This document shows positions 19,506 through 28,582 of a stretch of 64,000 bases of DNA, in pieces (within the stretch, counting starts at the first letter, position 1; the number at the start of each line of letters is the position of its first letter). This DNA comes from Profundibacterium mesophilum KAUST100406-0324 (GTDB lineage: Bacteria > Pseudomonadota > Alphaproteobacteria > Rhodobacterales > Rhodobacteraceae): contig NZ_APKE01000033.1 of NCBI RefSeq assembly GCF_009835145.1, positions 81,008-145,007 of the forward strand, given 5' to 3'. A model generated the notes under the pieces. The model was not told the origin of the DNA, ran no database searches, and saw only the letters and a list, made by a program, of their open reading frames with translations. The translations under genes were made by a program, and so were the position numbers.

Positions 19506-20936
19506 ATGGCTCGTTCCATTCCCGTCGGCGCAAGGCTGCGCGCGCGGCGTCTCGATCTGGAGATGACGCAGGCCGAGTTGGCGCGCCGGCTCGAGATCTC
19601 GCCCTCGTATCTCAACCTGATCGAGCATGACCGGCGCCGCATCGGGGGCAAGTTGCTTGCCAGGGCGGCGGATGCCTTGGGAACGGATGTGGCGAGCCTG
19701 AGCCGCGGCGCGGCGCAGGGTCTCGTCGAGGCGTTGCGACTGGCAGCGGGGATGCAGCGCGGCGACGGCAGGGAGGGCGAGCCGGCCAGTGCCGGAGACC
19801 ACGAGCGGGCAGGACCGGCCGGCGCGCGTGCGCTGGGGGGCGCCGAGCTGGAGGCGGCGGAGGATTTCGCCTCCCGCTATCCCGGCTGGGCCGGCCTCGT
19901 CGCGGCGCAGGACAGGCGCATCGCGGCGCTCGAGCGCACGGCCGAACTGCTGAGCGACCGGCTCACGCACGATCCTTATCTGTCAGCGGCAATCCACGAT
20001 GTGCTGAGCGCGGTGACGGCGATCCGCTCCACCGCCGCCATTCTCGCCGACGAGCCCGACATCTCGACCGAGTGGCGCACCCGCTTCCACCGCAACCTGC
20101 ATGATGACAGCCGCCGCCTCGCAGAGGGCAGCCAGGGCCTTGTCGATTATCTCGAGGGCGAGGGAGAGGCGGAGAATGCCGGCGCCGCGCCGCAGCAGGA
20201 GCTCGAGGACTGGCTGTCGGGCCGCGACTATCACATCGAGGAGCTCGAACCGGGTGCCGGCCCGATCGAAGAGGACAGGCTCGCCGCGCGCATCGGGGCG
20301 CTCGCCTCGGCCCGCGAGGGTTTCGTGACCGGCGCCGGCCGCGCGCTGGGCGCCAGGTGGATGCACCGCTACGCCGCCGATGCCTCCGCGCTGCCGCTCG
20401 CGCCCCTGCGCGCCTCCCTGCAGGCGCATGGGGGTGATCCGGGGCGGATCGCGCAATCGCTCGCCGCGCCCCTTCCGCTCGTGCTGCGCCGCCTTGCCTG
20501 TCTTCCCGAAGGGCTGGCCGGGCGCCCGGCGGGCCTCGTGATCTGTGACGGCACGGGCGCGATGATCCTGCGCAGGCCGGTCGCCGGTTTCTCGGTTCCG
20601 CGCTTCGGCGCCGCCTGTCCGCTCTGGCCGCTCTACCAGGTCCTGCTCGAGCCGTCGGGCGCGATGCTGCGCGTCATCGAGCAGGCGGGCCGGATGCCGC
20701 AGCGTTTCACCGCCTATGCCGCCTCCCAGGTCAGGCGCACGGAGGGTTTCGGTGGCCCCCTCGTGGCCGAGGCGGTGATGCTCGTCCTTCCCGCCGAGCG
20801 CGGCGGGAAGGACGAGGGCGCGGCGGATGCGCCCGGCGCGATCCGCGCGGGGACGAACTGCCGGATTTGCCCGCGCGAGGATTGCGCGGCACGGCGCGAG
20901 GCATCGATCCTGGGCACGGGCGGGCCGGCCGCCTGA
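19506..20936 (+). CDS. XRE-family regulator, RamB-like short-chain fatty acyl type
   Basis: A 476-aa DNA-binding regulator. An XRE helix-turn-helix occupies residues about 8-62 (MTQAELARRLEISPSYLNLIE). The C-terminus has the cysteine-rich CRICPREDC element typical of the short-chain fatty acyl (RamB-like, DUF2083) group, whose members control acetate and propionate genes. Residues 164-180, HDVLSAVTAIRSTAAIL, and the following helix resemble the dimerisation/phosphoacceptor hairpin of histidine kinases. I see no HExxH peptidase motif. It is divergent from the liv-acs operon and upstream of the REC/kinase genes, so it is probably the local regulator of acetate use. Confidence 0.82.
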   Translation: MARSIPVGARLRARRLDLEMTQAELARRLEISPSYLNLIEHDRRRIGGKLLARAADALGTDVASLSRGAAQGLVEALRLAAGMQRGDGREGEPASAGDHERAGPAGARALGGAELEAAEDFASRYPGWAGLVAAQDRRIAALERTAELLSDRLTHDPYLSAAIHDVLSAVTAIRSTAAILADEPDISTEWRTRFHRNLHDDSRRLAEGSQGLVDYLEGEGEAENAGAAPQQELEDWLSGRDYHIEELEPGAGPIEEDRLAARIGALASAREGFVTGAGRALGARWMHRYAADASALPLAPLRASLQAHGGDPGRIAQSLAAPLPLVLRRLACLPEGLAGRPAGLVICDGTGAMILRRPVAGFSVPRFGAACPLWPLYQVLLEPSGAMLRVIEQAGRMPQRFTAYAASQVRRTEGFGGPLVAEAVMLVLPAERGGKDEGAADAPGAIRAGTNCRICPREDCAARREASILGTGGPAA

Positions 20937-21061
20937 AGGCGCCGGGCGCGGGCGGTGACGCAACTCCTCCATGCGAGCGGTGTTTTTGACACTCCACGGG
21001 GCAGCGGTCATAGTCCCTTGCGGGGAGGCCTTCATGGCCGAGAAGGGGAGGAAAGTCCTGC

Positions 21062-21460
21062 ATGGGCAAGCACGTGCTGCTGATCGAGGACGAGCCGAAC
21101 ATCATCGAGGCCATCCGCTTCATCCTGGCGCGCGACGGATGGCTCGTTCACACGCATTCGAACGGCGCGAGTGCGCTGGATGCGCTGCAGCGGCATCGCC
21201 CGGACGTGGTGATCCTCGACGTGATGCTGCCCGACCGTTCGGGATACGACATCCTCGCCGATCTGCGGGGCGGGCGCGGCCCGGCCGCGGGGCTCGAGGG
21301 GCTGCCGGTGCTGATGCTCACCGCCCGCGGACAGAGCAAGGAGCGCGAGACGGCGCTGCGCCTCGGCGCCGATGTCTTCATGACGAAGCCCTTCTCGAAT
21401 GCCGAGATGCGCGACGCGGTGCGCCTGCTCTACGAGCGGCGGGCCGACGCGGCGCGATGA
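21062..21460 (+). CDS. Single-domain response regulator (REC only)
   Basis: A 132-aa receiver without output domain. The acidic pair is in LLIEDEPN, the phosphoacceptor is Asp53 in VVILDVMLPD, followed by the conserved Thr in MLTARGQ and Lys in FMTKPF. The end comes directly after the last receiver helix, so it cannot bind DNA by itself. It overlaps the next gene by 4 bases (ATGA) and lies in the same unit as a CrbS-like kinase, the likely phosphodonor. In classical CrbS/CrbR systems the regulator has a LuxR-type DNA-binding domain; here that is missing. Confidence 0.9.
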   Translation: MGKHVLLIEDEPNIIEAIRFILARDGWLVHTHSNGASALDALQRHRPDVVILDVMLPDRSGYDILADLRGGRGPAAGLEGLPVLMLTARGQSKERETALRLGADVFMTKPFSNAEMRDAVRLLYERRADAAR

Positions 21461-21861
21461 GCGGGCCGCGATCCGAGCCGCCCTTCCTCGAGCGGCAGAC
21501 CTATCGCAGGCGCAGGTTGATGGATGCCGCCCGGTTGCTGCCGATCGTCGGGGCGATCTTTTTCGCGCTGCCGCTCCTGTGGGCCGGCGGGACGGCGCAG
21601 AGCGGCGCGGCGTCGACCGCGCAGGGCGGGCTCTATGTCTTCATCATCTGGGGCGGCCTGATCCTCTGCGCCGTGCTGATGGCGCGCCCGCTCGCGCGCT
21701 CGGACGCGCCCGGACGCGGCGGCGGCGCAAGCGGGGCCGGCGGCATTCGAGGCAGATCGGCGGGGGGAGAGGCGGGCGAGCACGGCACGGGCACGGCCGG
21801 CATGGTGGATGCGGGGCCGGCACGGGCCGCCGCAGGGGGCGAGACCGCGAAGCCTTCATGA
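21457..21861 (+). CDS. Small two-helix membrane protein
   Basis: A 134-aa protein of unknown function. Two hydrophobic helices are visible at about residues 27-44 (LLPIVGAIFFALPLLW) and 58-77 (GLYVFIIWGGLILCAVLMA), followed by a Gly/Ala-rich, probably disordered cytoplasmic tail of about 55 residues. It overlaps the receiver gene upstream (ATGA) and the symporter-kinase gene downstream (ATGA), so all three are almost surely translated together. The position suggests an accessory subunit of the sensor; I cannot name a family. Confidence 0.75.
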   Translation: MSGPRSEPPFLERQTYRRRRLMDAARLLPIVGAIFFALPLLWAGGTAQSGAASTAQGGLYVFIIWGGLILCAVLMARPLARSDAPGRGGGASGAGGIRGRSAGGEAGEHGTGTAGMVDAGPARAAAGGETAKPS

Positions 21862-24566
21862 GCCTGTCCTTCAATCTCCTTCTCACGGTCTGTCTCGCCT
21901 ATGCGGCGCTGCTCTTCCTCGTCGCCTTCGTGGCCGAGAAGCGGGCGGCGGCCGGCCGCGCGGGCTGGCTGCGCTCGCCGCTCGTCTACACCTTGTCGCT
22001 GTCGATCTACTGCACCGCCTGGACCTTTTACGGGGCGGTCGGCTACGCGGCGCGCTCGGGGCTGGAATTCGTCACCATCTATCTCGGCCCGACGCTTGTG
22101 ATGGTCGGCTGGTGGGCGGTGCTGCGCAAGATGGTGCGCATCGGACGCACGCAGCGCATCACCTCCATCGCCGACCTCATCTCCTCGCGATACGGCAAGT
22201 CGGCCTTCCTCGGCGGGCTCGTCACGCTGCTCGCGGTGCTGGGCACCACGCCCTATATCGCGCTGCAGCTGCAATCGGTGACGCTGTCATTCGCGGTCTT
22301 CGCCGCGCAGGGGGACCAGGCGTTCGCATCGGGGCTTCCCGCGGCGCTGCCGGCGGACAATCTCGACGCCACCGCGCTCTGGGTCGCGGCGGGGCTCGCC
22401 CTTTTCGCGGGAATATTCGGCACCCGCAATCTCGACGTGAACGAGCGTCATCACGGCGTGGTTACGGCGATCGCACTCGAGGCGGTGGTCAAGCTCGTGG
22501 CGCTCCTGGCGGTGGGGATATTCGTGGTCTGGGGGATCGCCGGCGGGCCGGGCGCGATCTTCGCGCAGATCGAGGCCTCCGACATCGCCGGCTGGCAACT
22601 CGTGCCGGGGCGCTGGATCGGGCTCACCTTCCTGTCCGCCGCGGCTTTCCTGACCCTGCCGCGCATGTTCCAGGTGCTGGTGGTGGAAAATTCGGACGAG
22701 CGCCACCTCGCCACGGCCTCCTGGGCCTTCCCGCTCTATCTCTTCGCGATGAGCCTTTTCGTCGTGCCGATCGCGGTTGTCGGGCTCGGGATGCTGCCCG
22801 CGGGGGCCAATTCGGACCTTTTCGTGCTGACGGTGCCGCTCGCGGCGGATCAGGACATGCTGGCGCTGCTCTCCTTCCTTGGCGGGTTCTCCTCGGCCAC
22901 TTCCATGGTGATCGTGGCCGCGATCGCGCTGAGCACGATGGTCTCGAACCACGTGGTGATGCCGATCTGGTTGCGCATGGTGCGCGGCGGGGCGACATTC
23001 TCGGGCGATGTGCGCCATGTCGTCCTTGTCTCACGGCGCCTGTCGATCGCCGGGGTGCTGGCGCTGGGCTATCTCTATTTCCGCCTGTCCGGCGGGGGCG
23101 AGGCGCTGGCCGCGATCGGGCTCATCTCCTTCGTCGGCGTGGCGCAGGTCCTGCCGGCGCTCCTGGGCGGCATCTTCTGGCGCGGGGCGACGCGCGGCGG
23201 GGCGGCGGGGGGGCTGCTGGCGGGGTTCATCATCTGGTGCTGGACGCTGTTCCTGCCCAGCTTCGGGCCCGGCGCGGCGATCAGTGCGTCCGCCATCGCG
23301 CAGGGGCCCTTCGGCATCGGCTGGCTGCGTCCCGGCGCGCTCTTCGGGATCGAGGGGATGGACCCGCTCATCCATGCGCTGCTCTGGTCGATGCTGCTCA
23401 ACACCGCGGGTCTGCTGATCGGCTCGCTCGTGAGCTTTCCCTCGCCCGTCGAGCGCCTTCAGGGGGCCGAGTTCGTCAACATCTTCCGCTACCCCGCCGG
23501 GGCGCGCGGCTGGACGCCCGGCACGGTCCAGAGCGAGGATCTCCTCGTCATGGCGCAGCGCATTCTCGGGGCGACCGAGGCGCAGGCCCTGTTCCAGAAC
23601 GCGGCCGCGGTGCAGGGAAAAAGCGGCTACCTGCCGGAGCCGAGCCCGGATTTCCTCGAGCGCCTGGAGCGTGAACTGGCGGGGTCGGTGGGCGCGGCCA
23701 CGGCCCACGCGATGCTGGGACAGCTTGCCGGCGGCACGGCGGTTTCGGTCGAGGAGCTGATGCGGGTCGCCGACGAGACGGCGCAGATCATGGAATATTC
23801 GGCCCAGCTCGAGGCCAAGTCCTCCGAGCTGGAACGCACCGCGCTGCAGTTGCGCGAGGCCAACGAGAAGCTCACCGCCCTGTCGATCCAGAAGGATGCT
23901 TTCCTCAGCCAGATCAGTCACGAGCTGCGCACGCCGATGACCTCGATCCGGGCTTTTTCGGAGATCCTGCGCGAGCCCAACGTGCAGGGCGACGAGAGGA
24001 TGCGCTTCTCGGGGGTGATCCACGACGAAGCCCAGCGGTTGACGCGGCTGCTCGACGACCTGCTCGACCTGAGCGTGCTCGAGAATGGCCAGGTCACCTT
24101 GAACCGGCAGCGCGTGATGCTCGACGACGTGCTTGATGCCGCGCTTGCCGCCACCCGGCCGCGCGGCGACGGGATCACGGTGATCCGCCAGGGCGCGGCG
24201 GGCCGGCGTTTCGTGACGACGGACCCGGACCGCCTGGCGCAGGTATTCATCAACCTGATCGCGAATGCCGGGAAATACTGCAAGGCCGAGCGGCCCGAGC
24301 TGCGCATCCAGACCGGCACCGAGACCGACGGCGCCGGCGGGGCCATGCTCTGCGTCGATTTCATCGACAACGGATCGGGGATCCCGCCGGGCAGCCAGTC
24401 CATGATTTTCGAGAAGTTCACCCGCCTCGGCGACACCCATGCGGCGGGAAGCGCGGGGCTCGGTCTTGCGATCTGCCGCGAAATCATGGAGCGGCTCGGC
24501 GGGACCATCGCCTACCTGCCGGGGCAGGGCGGCGGGGCGTTCCGCGTCAGGCTGCCTGCCGGCTGA
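21858..24566 (+). CDS. CrbS-like sensor kinase: sodium/solute symporter domain + STAC + histidine kinase
   Basis: A 902-aa membrane sensor. Residues about 1-530 form an SLC5-type sodium:solute symporter with about 13 helices (segments YCTAWTFYGAVGYAARSGLEF and TSIADLISSRYGKS are typical). A STAC-type linker domain follows at about 560-650, then a short coiled coil without a clear PAS domain, the HisKA box with phospho-accepting His688 (SQISHELRTP) and an ATPase domain with N box LIANAGKYC and G boxes DNGSGIP and GSAGLGLAI. It has no receiver domain. CrbS proteins activate acs in response to acetate; acs lies 8-12 kb away here. The start ATG overlaps the upstream stop. Confidence 0.9.
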   Translation: MSLSFNLLLTVCLAYAALLFLVAFVAEKRAAAGRAGWLRSPLVYTLSLSIYCTAWTFYGAVGYAARSGLEFVTIYLGPTLVMVGWWAVLRKMVRIGRTQRITSIADLISSRYGKSAFLGGLVTLLAVLGTTPYIALQLQSVTLSFAVFAAQGDQAFASGLPAALPADNLDATALWVAAGLALFAGIFGTRNLDVNERHHGVVTAIALEAVVKLVALLAVGIFVVWGIAGGPGAIFAQIEASDIAGWQLVPGRWIGLTFLSAAAFLTLPRMFQVLVVENSDERHLATASWAFPLYLFAMSLFVVPIAVVGLGMLPAGANSDLFVLTVPLAADQDMLALLSFLGGFSSATSMVIVAAIALSTMVSNHVVMPIWLRMVRGGATFSGDVRHVVLVSRRLSIAGVLALGYLYFRLSGGGEALAAIGLISFVGVAQVLPALLGGIFWRGATRGGAAGGLLAGFIIWCWTLFLPSFGPGAAISASAIAQGPFGIGWLRPGALFGIEGMDPLIHALLWSMLLNTAGLLIGSLVSFPSPVERLQGAEFVNIFRYPAGARGWTPGTVQSEDLLVMAQRILGATEAQALFQNAAAVQGKSGYLPEPSPDFLERLERELAGSVGAATAHAMLGQLAGGTAVSVEELMRVADETAQIMEYSAQLEAKSSELERTALQLREANEKLTALSIQKDAFLSQISHELRTPMTSIRAFSEILREPNVQGDERMRFSGVIHDEAQRLTRLLDDLLDLSVLENGQVTLNRQRVMLDDVLDAALAATRPRGDGITVIRQGAAGRRFVTTDPDRLAQVFINLIANAGKYCKAERPELRIQTGTETDGAGGAMLCVDFIDNGSGIPPGSQSMIFEKFTRLGDTHAAGSAGLGLAICREIMERLGGTIAYLPGQGGGAFRVRLPAG

Positions 24567-24639
24567 GCGCCGGGGCCCGCTGGACCGGATGCCAGACGGA
24601 TGGCGGGACGCGGGGCCGGGCCCGCGTCCGCGTGCGGCG

Positions 24640-25062
24640 TCAGCGGTCCTTCGATTCCAGGTAGGGACGCAGCCCCTCGATGTCGTAACCGGCCTCGGCC
24701 GCGGCCTGCACCAGCTCGCCCGAGGGGCGCGTGCCGGCGCGTGCCAGGGCCCAGACCACGGTCGAGCGGTTCCCCGATCGGCAATAGGCGAAGACCGGGC
24801 CGCGCGCCTTCTCGAGCATGTCGCGCTGCGCGTCGATGTTGTCCTCGCTCAACGCGCCGCCGATCACCGGGTTGACGTGAAAGGTCAAACCGGCCGCCTC
24901 CGCCGCGCCGCGCAGCGTTTCGGCCTGTTCCTCCGGTCCGACTTCGGTATCGGGACGGTTGCAGATGACATCGGTGAACCCGGCCTCGGCGAGGGCGGCG
25001 AAATCCTCGCGCGCGACCTGGCCGGCGACGGCGTAATCGGGGGTGATCTGACGAATATCCAT
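24640..25062 (-). CDS. DUF442 / TIGR01244 family phosphatase-like or sulfurtransferase-like protein
   Basis: A 140-aa protein with a dual-specificity-phosphatase-like fold. The N-terminus MDIRQITPDYAVAGQV and the active-site loop CRSGNRS (Cys94, Arg99) match the TIGR01244/DUF442 group, also found fused to sulfide-oxidising beta-lactamase-fold enzymes. Members have been proposed to be phosphatases or sulfur transferases. It is convergent with the sensor kinase gene, so a link to that system is positional only. The frame is open further upstream, but the family N-terminus fixes the ATG at 25062. Confidence 0.8.
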   Translation of the reverse strand: MDIRQITPDYAVAGQVAREDFAALAEAGFTDVICNRPDTEVGPEEQAETLRGAAEAAGLTFHVNPVIGGALSEDNIDAQRDMLEKARGPVFAYCRSGNRSTVVWALARAGTRPSGELVQAAAEAGYDIEGLRPYLESKDR

Positions 25063-25304
25063 GCCACCCGAGATAGCGCCCCTTGGCCTCGCGATCCAGT
25101 GCCGCGTCTCGTGTTTCATCCGATCATGGGCGGGCATATGCCAACCCGCACGGCACGGCGCAGGGGTGGAATGCAAGACCTGTTCGCGGGGCACGAGAAA
25201 ACATTATTGAAATGCGATAAAATGGTCAAAATCGCGGCCGACTCGTGCTAAGGTTGTCGAGCGGGACCCAGATGCCCCCGTTCCCCCAATATGGAGACTG
25301 CCCG

Positions 25305-25511
25305 ATGAGCTATCGTGCCGAAACCGCCCCGCAGGATGATATCGACCGCCTGGTTGACAGTATCGCGCGTGACCCTTCGCGGGCCGAGGCGGTGAAGCTT
25401 GCCCTGAGGGCCTGTCTGCCGTCCCCTCCCGGCCGCCCTGTCCGCGTCAGCCCGCCGGTGCGCGACATCGACGCCGAGCTTGAGGAGATGTGGGACAACG
25501 TGCCCGTCTGA
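25305..25511 (+). CDS. Small hypothetical protein
   Basis: A 68-aa acidic protein beginning MSYRAETAPQDDIDRLVDSI and ending EELEEMWDNVPV-like (LEEMWDNVPV). The ATG at 25305 has GGAG nine bases upstream. No domain, membrane segment or cysteine is seen, and I do not recognise the family. It stands alone between the DUF442 gene (divergent) and a convergent ABC importer. Confidence 0.5.
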   Translation: MSYRAETAPQDDIDRLVDSIARDPSRAEAVKLALRACLPSPPGRPVRVSPPVRDIDAELEEMWDNVPV

Positions 25512-25592
25512 CCTTTTGCGGCCCTAGTGATCGGCGGCGCCCCGGCCTTGTCGCGGCGCCGCCCGCCGCTGCGTCCATGCGCGGCCGGTGCC

Positions 25593-26324
25593 TCAGAGCG
25601 CGCCCTGGATATCCTCGACCAGTTCCGCGAATCCCGGCCGGGCACGGCGCTCGTGCAGTGGCAGGGTGACGGCGGTATCGCGCACGATGCTGGCCGGCTG
25701 ACCGGCGAGCACGACGACGCGTTGGCTCATCAGGGCGGCCTCGGCGATGTCATGCGTGACGAAGAGGATCGCGGCGCCGGACGCCTCCCAGATGCGCAGC
25801 AGCTCGTCCTGCAGCGCGCCGCGCGTCAGCGCGTCGACCGCGGAGAAGGGCTCGTCCATCAACAGGACGTCGGGCCGCACGGCAAGGGCGCGCGCGATTC
25901 CCGCGCGTTGAACCTGCCCGCCCGAAAGCTGGTGCGGGTAGCGGTCGGCCAGGTGATCGAGCCGTGTCAGGCTCAGGACCTCGTCGATGCGCGCGCGCCG
26001 CTCGGCGGCCGGGAGCGACAGGCCCTCAAGACCGTATTCGACATTCGCCGCGAGGCTGCGCCATGGCAGCAGGCGGCCATCCTGGAAGACGATCGCGCGG
26101 CGGCGCTGCCCGGCGCGCTCCGGGCTGCTGAGCGCGACCGTGCCCGATTCGGGGTCGAGCAGCCCGGCAATGGCGCGCAGAAGCGTCGACTTGCCCACCC
26201 CGGAGCCCCCGACGAGCGCCACGAACGCGCCGCGCTCGATCTCGATCGAGAAATCCCGCAGCGTCGGCGTCTCCGCGCCCGGAAAGCGCAGCGTCAGGTT
26301 CTTGGCCGTCAGGACGGGCGCCAT
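25593..26324 (-). CDS. ABC transporter ATP-binding protein, NitT/TauT type
   Basis: ATPase of a nitrate/sulfonate/taurine-type importer, 243 aa. It shows Walker A GGSGVGKST near residue 35, Q-loop IVFQDGRLLPW, signature LSGGQVQRAGIARAL and Walker B VLLMDEPFSAVD, followed by TLRFVTHDIAEA-like FVTHDIAEAAL. The reading frame stays open upstream into the permease gene, but the ATG at 26324 gives the conserved MAPVLTAKNLTLRF start. It overlaps the permease gene by 16 bases and is last in the operon. Confidence 0.92.
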   Translation of the reverse strand: MAPVLTAKNLTLRFPGAETPTLRDFSIEIERGAFVALVGGSGVGKSTLLRAIAGLLDPESGTVALSSPERAGQRRRAIVFQDGRLLPWRSLAANVEYGLEGLSLPAAERRARIDEVLSLTRLDHLADRYPHQLSGGQVQRAGIARALAVRPDVLLMDEPFSAVDALTRGALQDELLRIWEASGAAILFVTHDIAEAALMSQRVVVLAGQPASIVRDTAVTLPLHERRARPGFAELVEDIQGAL

Positions 26325-27079
26325 GACAGGATCCTTTCCTCGAAGAAGGAGAACACGGCATCCGAGAGCGTGTAGACGAGCGAGATGGCGAGCATGTAGA
26401 CGACGACGGCCTCGTAGGCCCCGACGCCGGCGGCCGCGTTCATCTCCTGGCCCATGCCGGGGACGCCCAGCAGTTCCGCCGCGATCAGGGTCATCCAGGC
26501 CTGCCCGACCCCGGTGCGCAGTCCCGACAGGATGCCCGGCGAGGCCGCCGGCAGGGTCACCGAGCGGTTCAGCTTGAAATAGCCGCCATGTCCGAAGGCG
26601 CGTGCCAGCTCGTAGAAGCGCGGATCGACATTGCGCACGGCGGCATAGGTGGCGAAGTAATTCACCCAGAAGACACCGATCGAGATCACGAAGGCCGCGC
26701 CCGCATGCGAGACCTTGAACCAGGCGATCGCGAAGACGACCCAGGCCAGCGGCGGGATCGGCCGCAGGATTCGCGCCAGCCAGGCATGCGCCGCGTCCAG
26801 GCGCGGCATCGTCGCCGCGGCGAGGCCGACGGCGACCCCGAGGACCGAGCCCAGCGCGAGGCCCCAGACGTAATGCACCATCGAGGAGCCGACGGCGGGC
26901 AGCAGGCGCCCGGACGCGATCTCGTCCCAGGCGGCCGCCGGCACCGCGAAGGGATCGGGCATCGTGCCGGGATTGACCCAGCCGAAAGTGCCCGCCGCCT
27001 TCCACAGCAGGACGAAGGCCACGAGGCCCGCCGCACCTGCGAGGGCGCGGCGGGGACCGGACGAGAGCGCGGTGCTCAT
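26309..27079 (-). CDS. ABC transporter permease, NitT/TauT type
   Basis: Inner-membrane permease, 256 aa, with about six helices. The EAA loop is ARAFGHGGYFKLNRSVTLPAASPGILSGLRTGVGQAW (starting near residue 160), typical of SsuC/TauC/NtrB proteins. The C-terminal helix ends with FSFFEERILSW, also family-typical. Its start overlaps the stop of the substrate-binding protein gene (4 bases), and its end overlaps the ATPase gene, so the three are one unit. Confidence 0.92.
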   Translation of the reverse strand: MSTALSSGPRRALAGAAGLVAFVLLWKAAGTFGWVNPGTMPDPFAVPAAAWDEIASGRLLPAVGSSMVHYVWGLALGSVLGVAVGLAAATMPRLDAAHAWLARILRPIPPLAWVVFAIAWFKVSHAGAAFVISIGVFWVNYFATYAAVRNVDPRFYELARAFGHGGYFKLNRSVTLPAASPGILSGLRTGVGQAWMTLIAAELLGVPGMGQEMNAAAGVGAYEAVVVYMLAISLVYTLSDAVFSFFEERILSWRPS

Positions 27080-28086
27080 TTGCTCGAGGCGCGGTCGTAG
27101 ACGTCGAGATCGAAGAGCGCGTCCAGATCGACGGGCTGCGCCAGGGTGCCGAGCTCCGCCTGGAAGTCATGCATGACCTGCGTGCCCTCGATGATCCGGT
27201 TGGGATCGGCGACGAACTGTTCGGCCGAGCGGGTGATCGCGGCTTCGATCACCGCCTCGGGAAGGCGTCCGCCGCCGACATACTTGCCGACCATCGGGGC
27301 GGTTCCGGCAGGATCGGAGGAGAGCTGCTCGGTGGCCGCGATGTGCGCGGCCACGAGCGCATCGACCGCCTCGGGGTTGTCGGCGAGCAGCGCCTCGCGC
27401 ACCGCCAGAACCGCGCCGGGCTGATTGGGAAAGAGCTCGGAGCCGGCGGCCACGACCTGTGCGCCCTCGACACGGTCAAGGGTCGTCGAGACGATCGGCT
27501 CGAGGATGGCGGCCCCGTCGACGGCGCCGGTCAGAAGCGCCTGCTGCACCTGCGAGGCACCCTGGTAGATCGTCTCGATGGCATCGGGGGAGATGCCAAG
27601 CTCGCGCCTGATCCAGTATTGCAGCACCGTCTGGGGCACGGAGCCGACCGGGAAGGTGGCGATGACGGGCTTGCGCCCCTCGCGAGCCTCGAAGGCGGCG
27701 AAGGCCTCGGCGGGCTCCTTGTCGGCGAAATCGCCCGCCAGCGCGGGCAGGGCGACGATCGAGATCTGTTCGACGACGTTCGAGGCCACGACCTTGATGT
27801 CGGCGCCGCGGCCGCGGGCCACCATCGCCGGACCGATGCCCAGATAGGCGACGTCGAGCTGACCGGCGAGCAGCGCCTGCACCATTGCAGGTCCGTTCTG
27901 GAACTCGACGAGATCGGCCGTGATGCCGGCCTCCTCGATCGCGCCGGTCTCGAGGCCGACGAAAAGCTGCGAGACGGGAAGGATCGGCATGTAGCCGATT
28001 TCCATCTCGGTCTGCTGTGCGGCGGCGGGCGGGGCGATCGCGGTCCAGGCGGCCGCGACGATCAGGGCGGGAAATGCGGTCTTCAT
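27076..28086 (-). CDS. ABC transporter substrate-binding protein, NitT/TauT type
   Basis: Periplasmic receptor of 336 aa with a cleavable signal peptide (residues 1-24, ending PPAAAQ). The mature domain starts EMEIGYMPILPVSQLFVGLETG and includes the family segment LVEFQNGPAMVQALLAGQLDVAYLGIGP. Such receptors bind sulfonates, nitrate, pyrimidine precursors or other small anions; the ligand cannot be told. It is the first gene of the three-gene operon and diverges from the FadJ-like gene across a 496-base gap. Confidence 0.88.
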   Translation of the reverse strand: MKTAFPALIVAAAWTAIAPPAAAQQTEMEIGYMPILPVSQLFVGLETGAIEEAGITADLVEFQNGPAMVQALLAGQLDVAYLGIGPAMVARGRGADIKVVASNVVEQISIVALPALAGDFADKEPAEAFAAFEAREGRKPVIATFPVGSVPQTVLQYWIRRELGISPDAIETIYQGASQVQQALLTGAVDGAAILEPIVSTTLDRVEGAQVVAAGSELFPNQPGAVLAVREALLADNPEAVDALVAAHIAATEQLSSDPAGTAPMVGKYVGGGRLPEAVIEAAITRSAEQFVADPNRIIEGTQVMHDFQAELGTLAQPVDLDALFDLDVYDRASSK

Positions 28087-28582
28087 GGCAGGGCCTTTCG
28101 CTAGGGTTGGCCGGATGTAGACCATTCGCCCGGCGCGGGGGAGAGGCCGGGCCAAGAAAAAGATCGCGTGTTTCGCGGGGCGGGTGCGGCCGGGGCAATC
28201 CGTTCCGCCGCGCCGCGCCTCGCGCGACCGGCGTTCCGCGCCGATGGACCGGGGTCGGGGCCCGGCGGGGGACGGGTGGTGCGCGGCGGGTGCAAGTGCG
28301 AATAGCGCAGCGGCCGAAGACGTGGCGGGCGCTGTTTCCCATTTGCGCCACTGCCCTCGCGGCACGGGGAGGCGCGACGGCCCCCATTGCCTTGCCCGCC
28401 ATGGCGCAGCTAGGTTCGGCCATGATGAGACGCCATGCCCTTCGCGGCGGCGCCGCCGAAGGTGCCGCCGATCCTCAATCCCGCCCGTTTCGGGAGCCGT
28501 TTCGCGGCGCCCGGGGACCGCGGATCCGTATCGCGCGGCCCCGCGCCGGCGCGCGCCGTGCCGTGCATGGATGCGCCCTGGC
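28087..28582. other. Long divergent intergenic region, no gene seen
   Basis: These 496 bases separate the divergent ABC importer and FadJ-like genes. Several frames are open but none has a good ribosome binding site or recognisable product. The region must hold promoters for both sides. I saw no clear operator or terminator in it. Confidence 0.35.
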
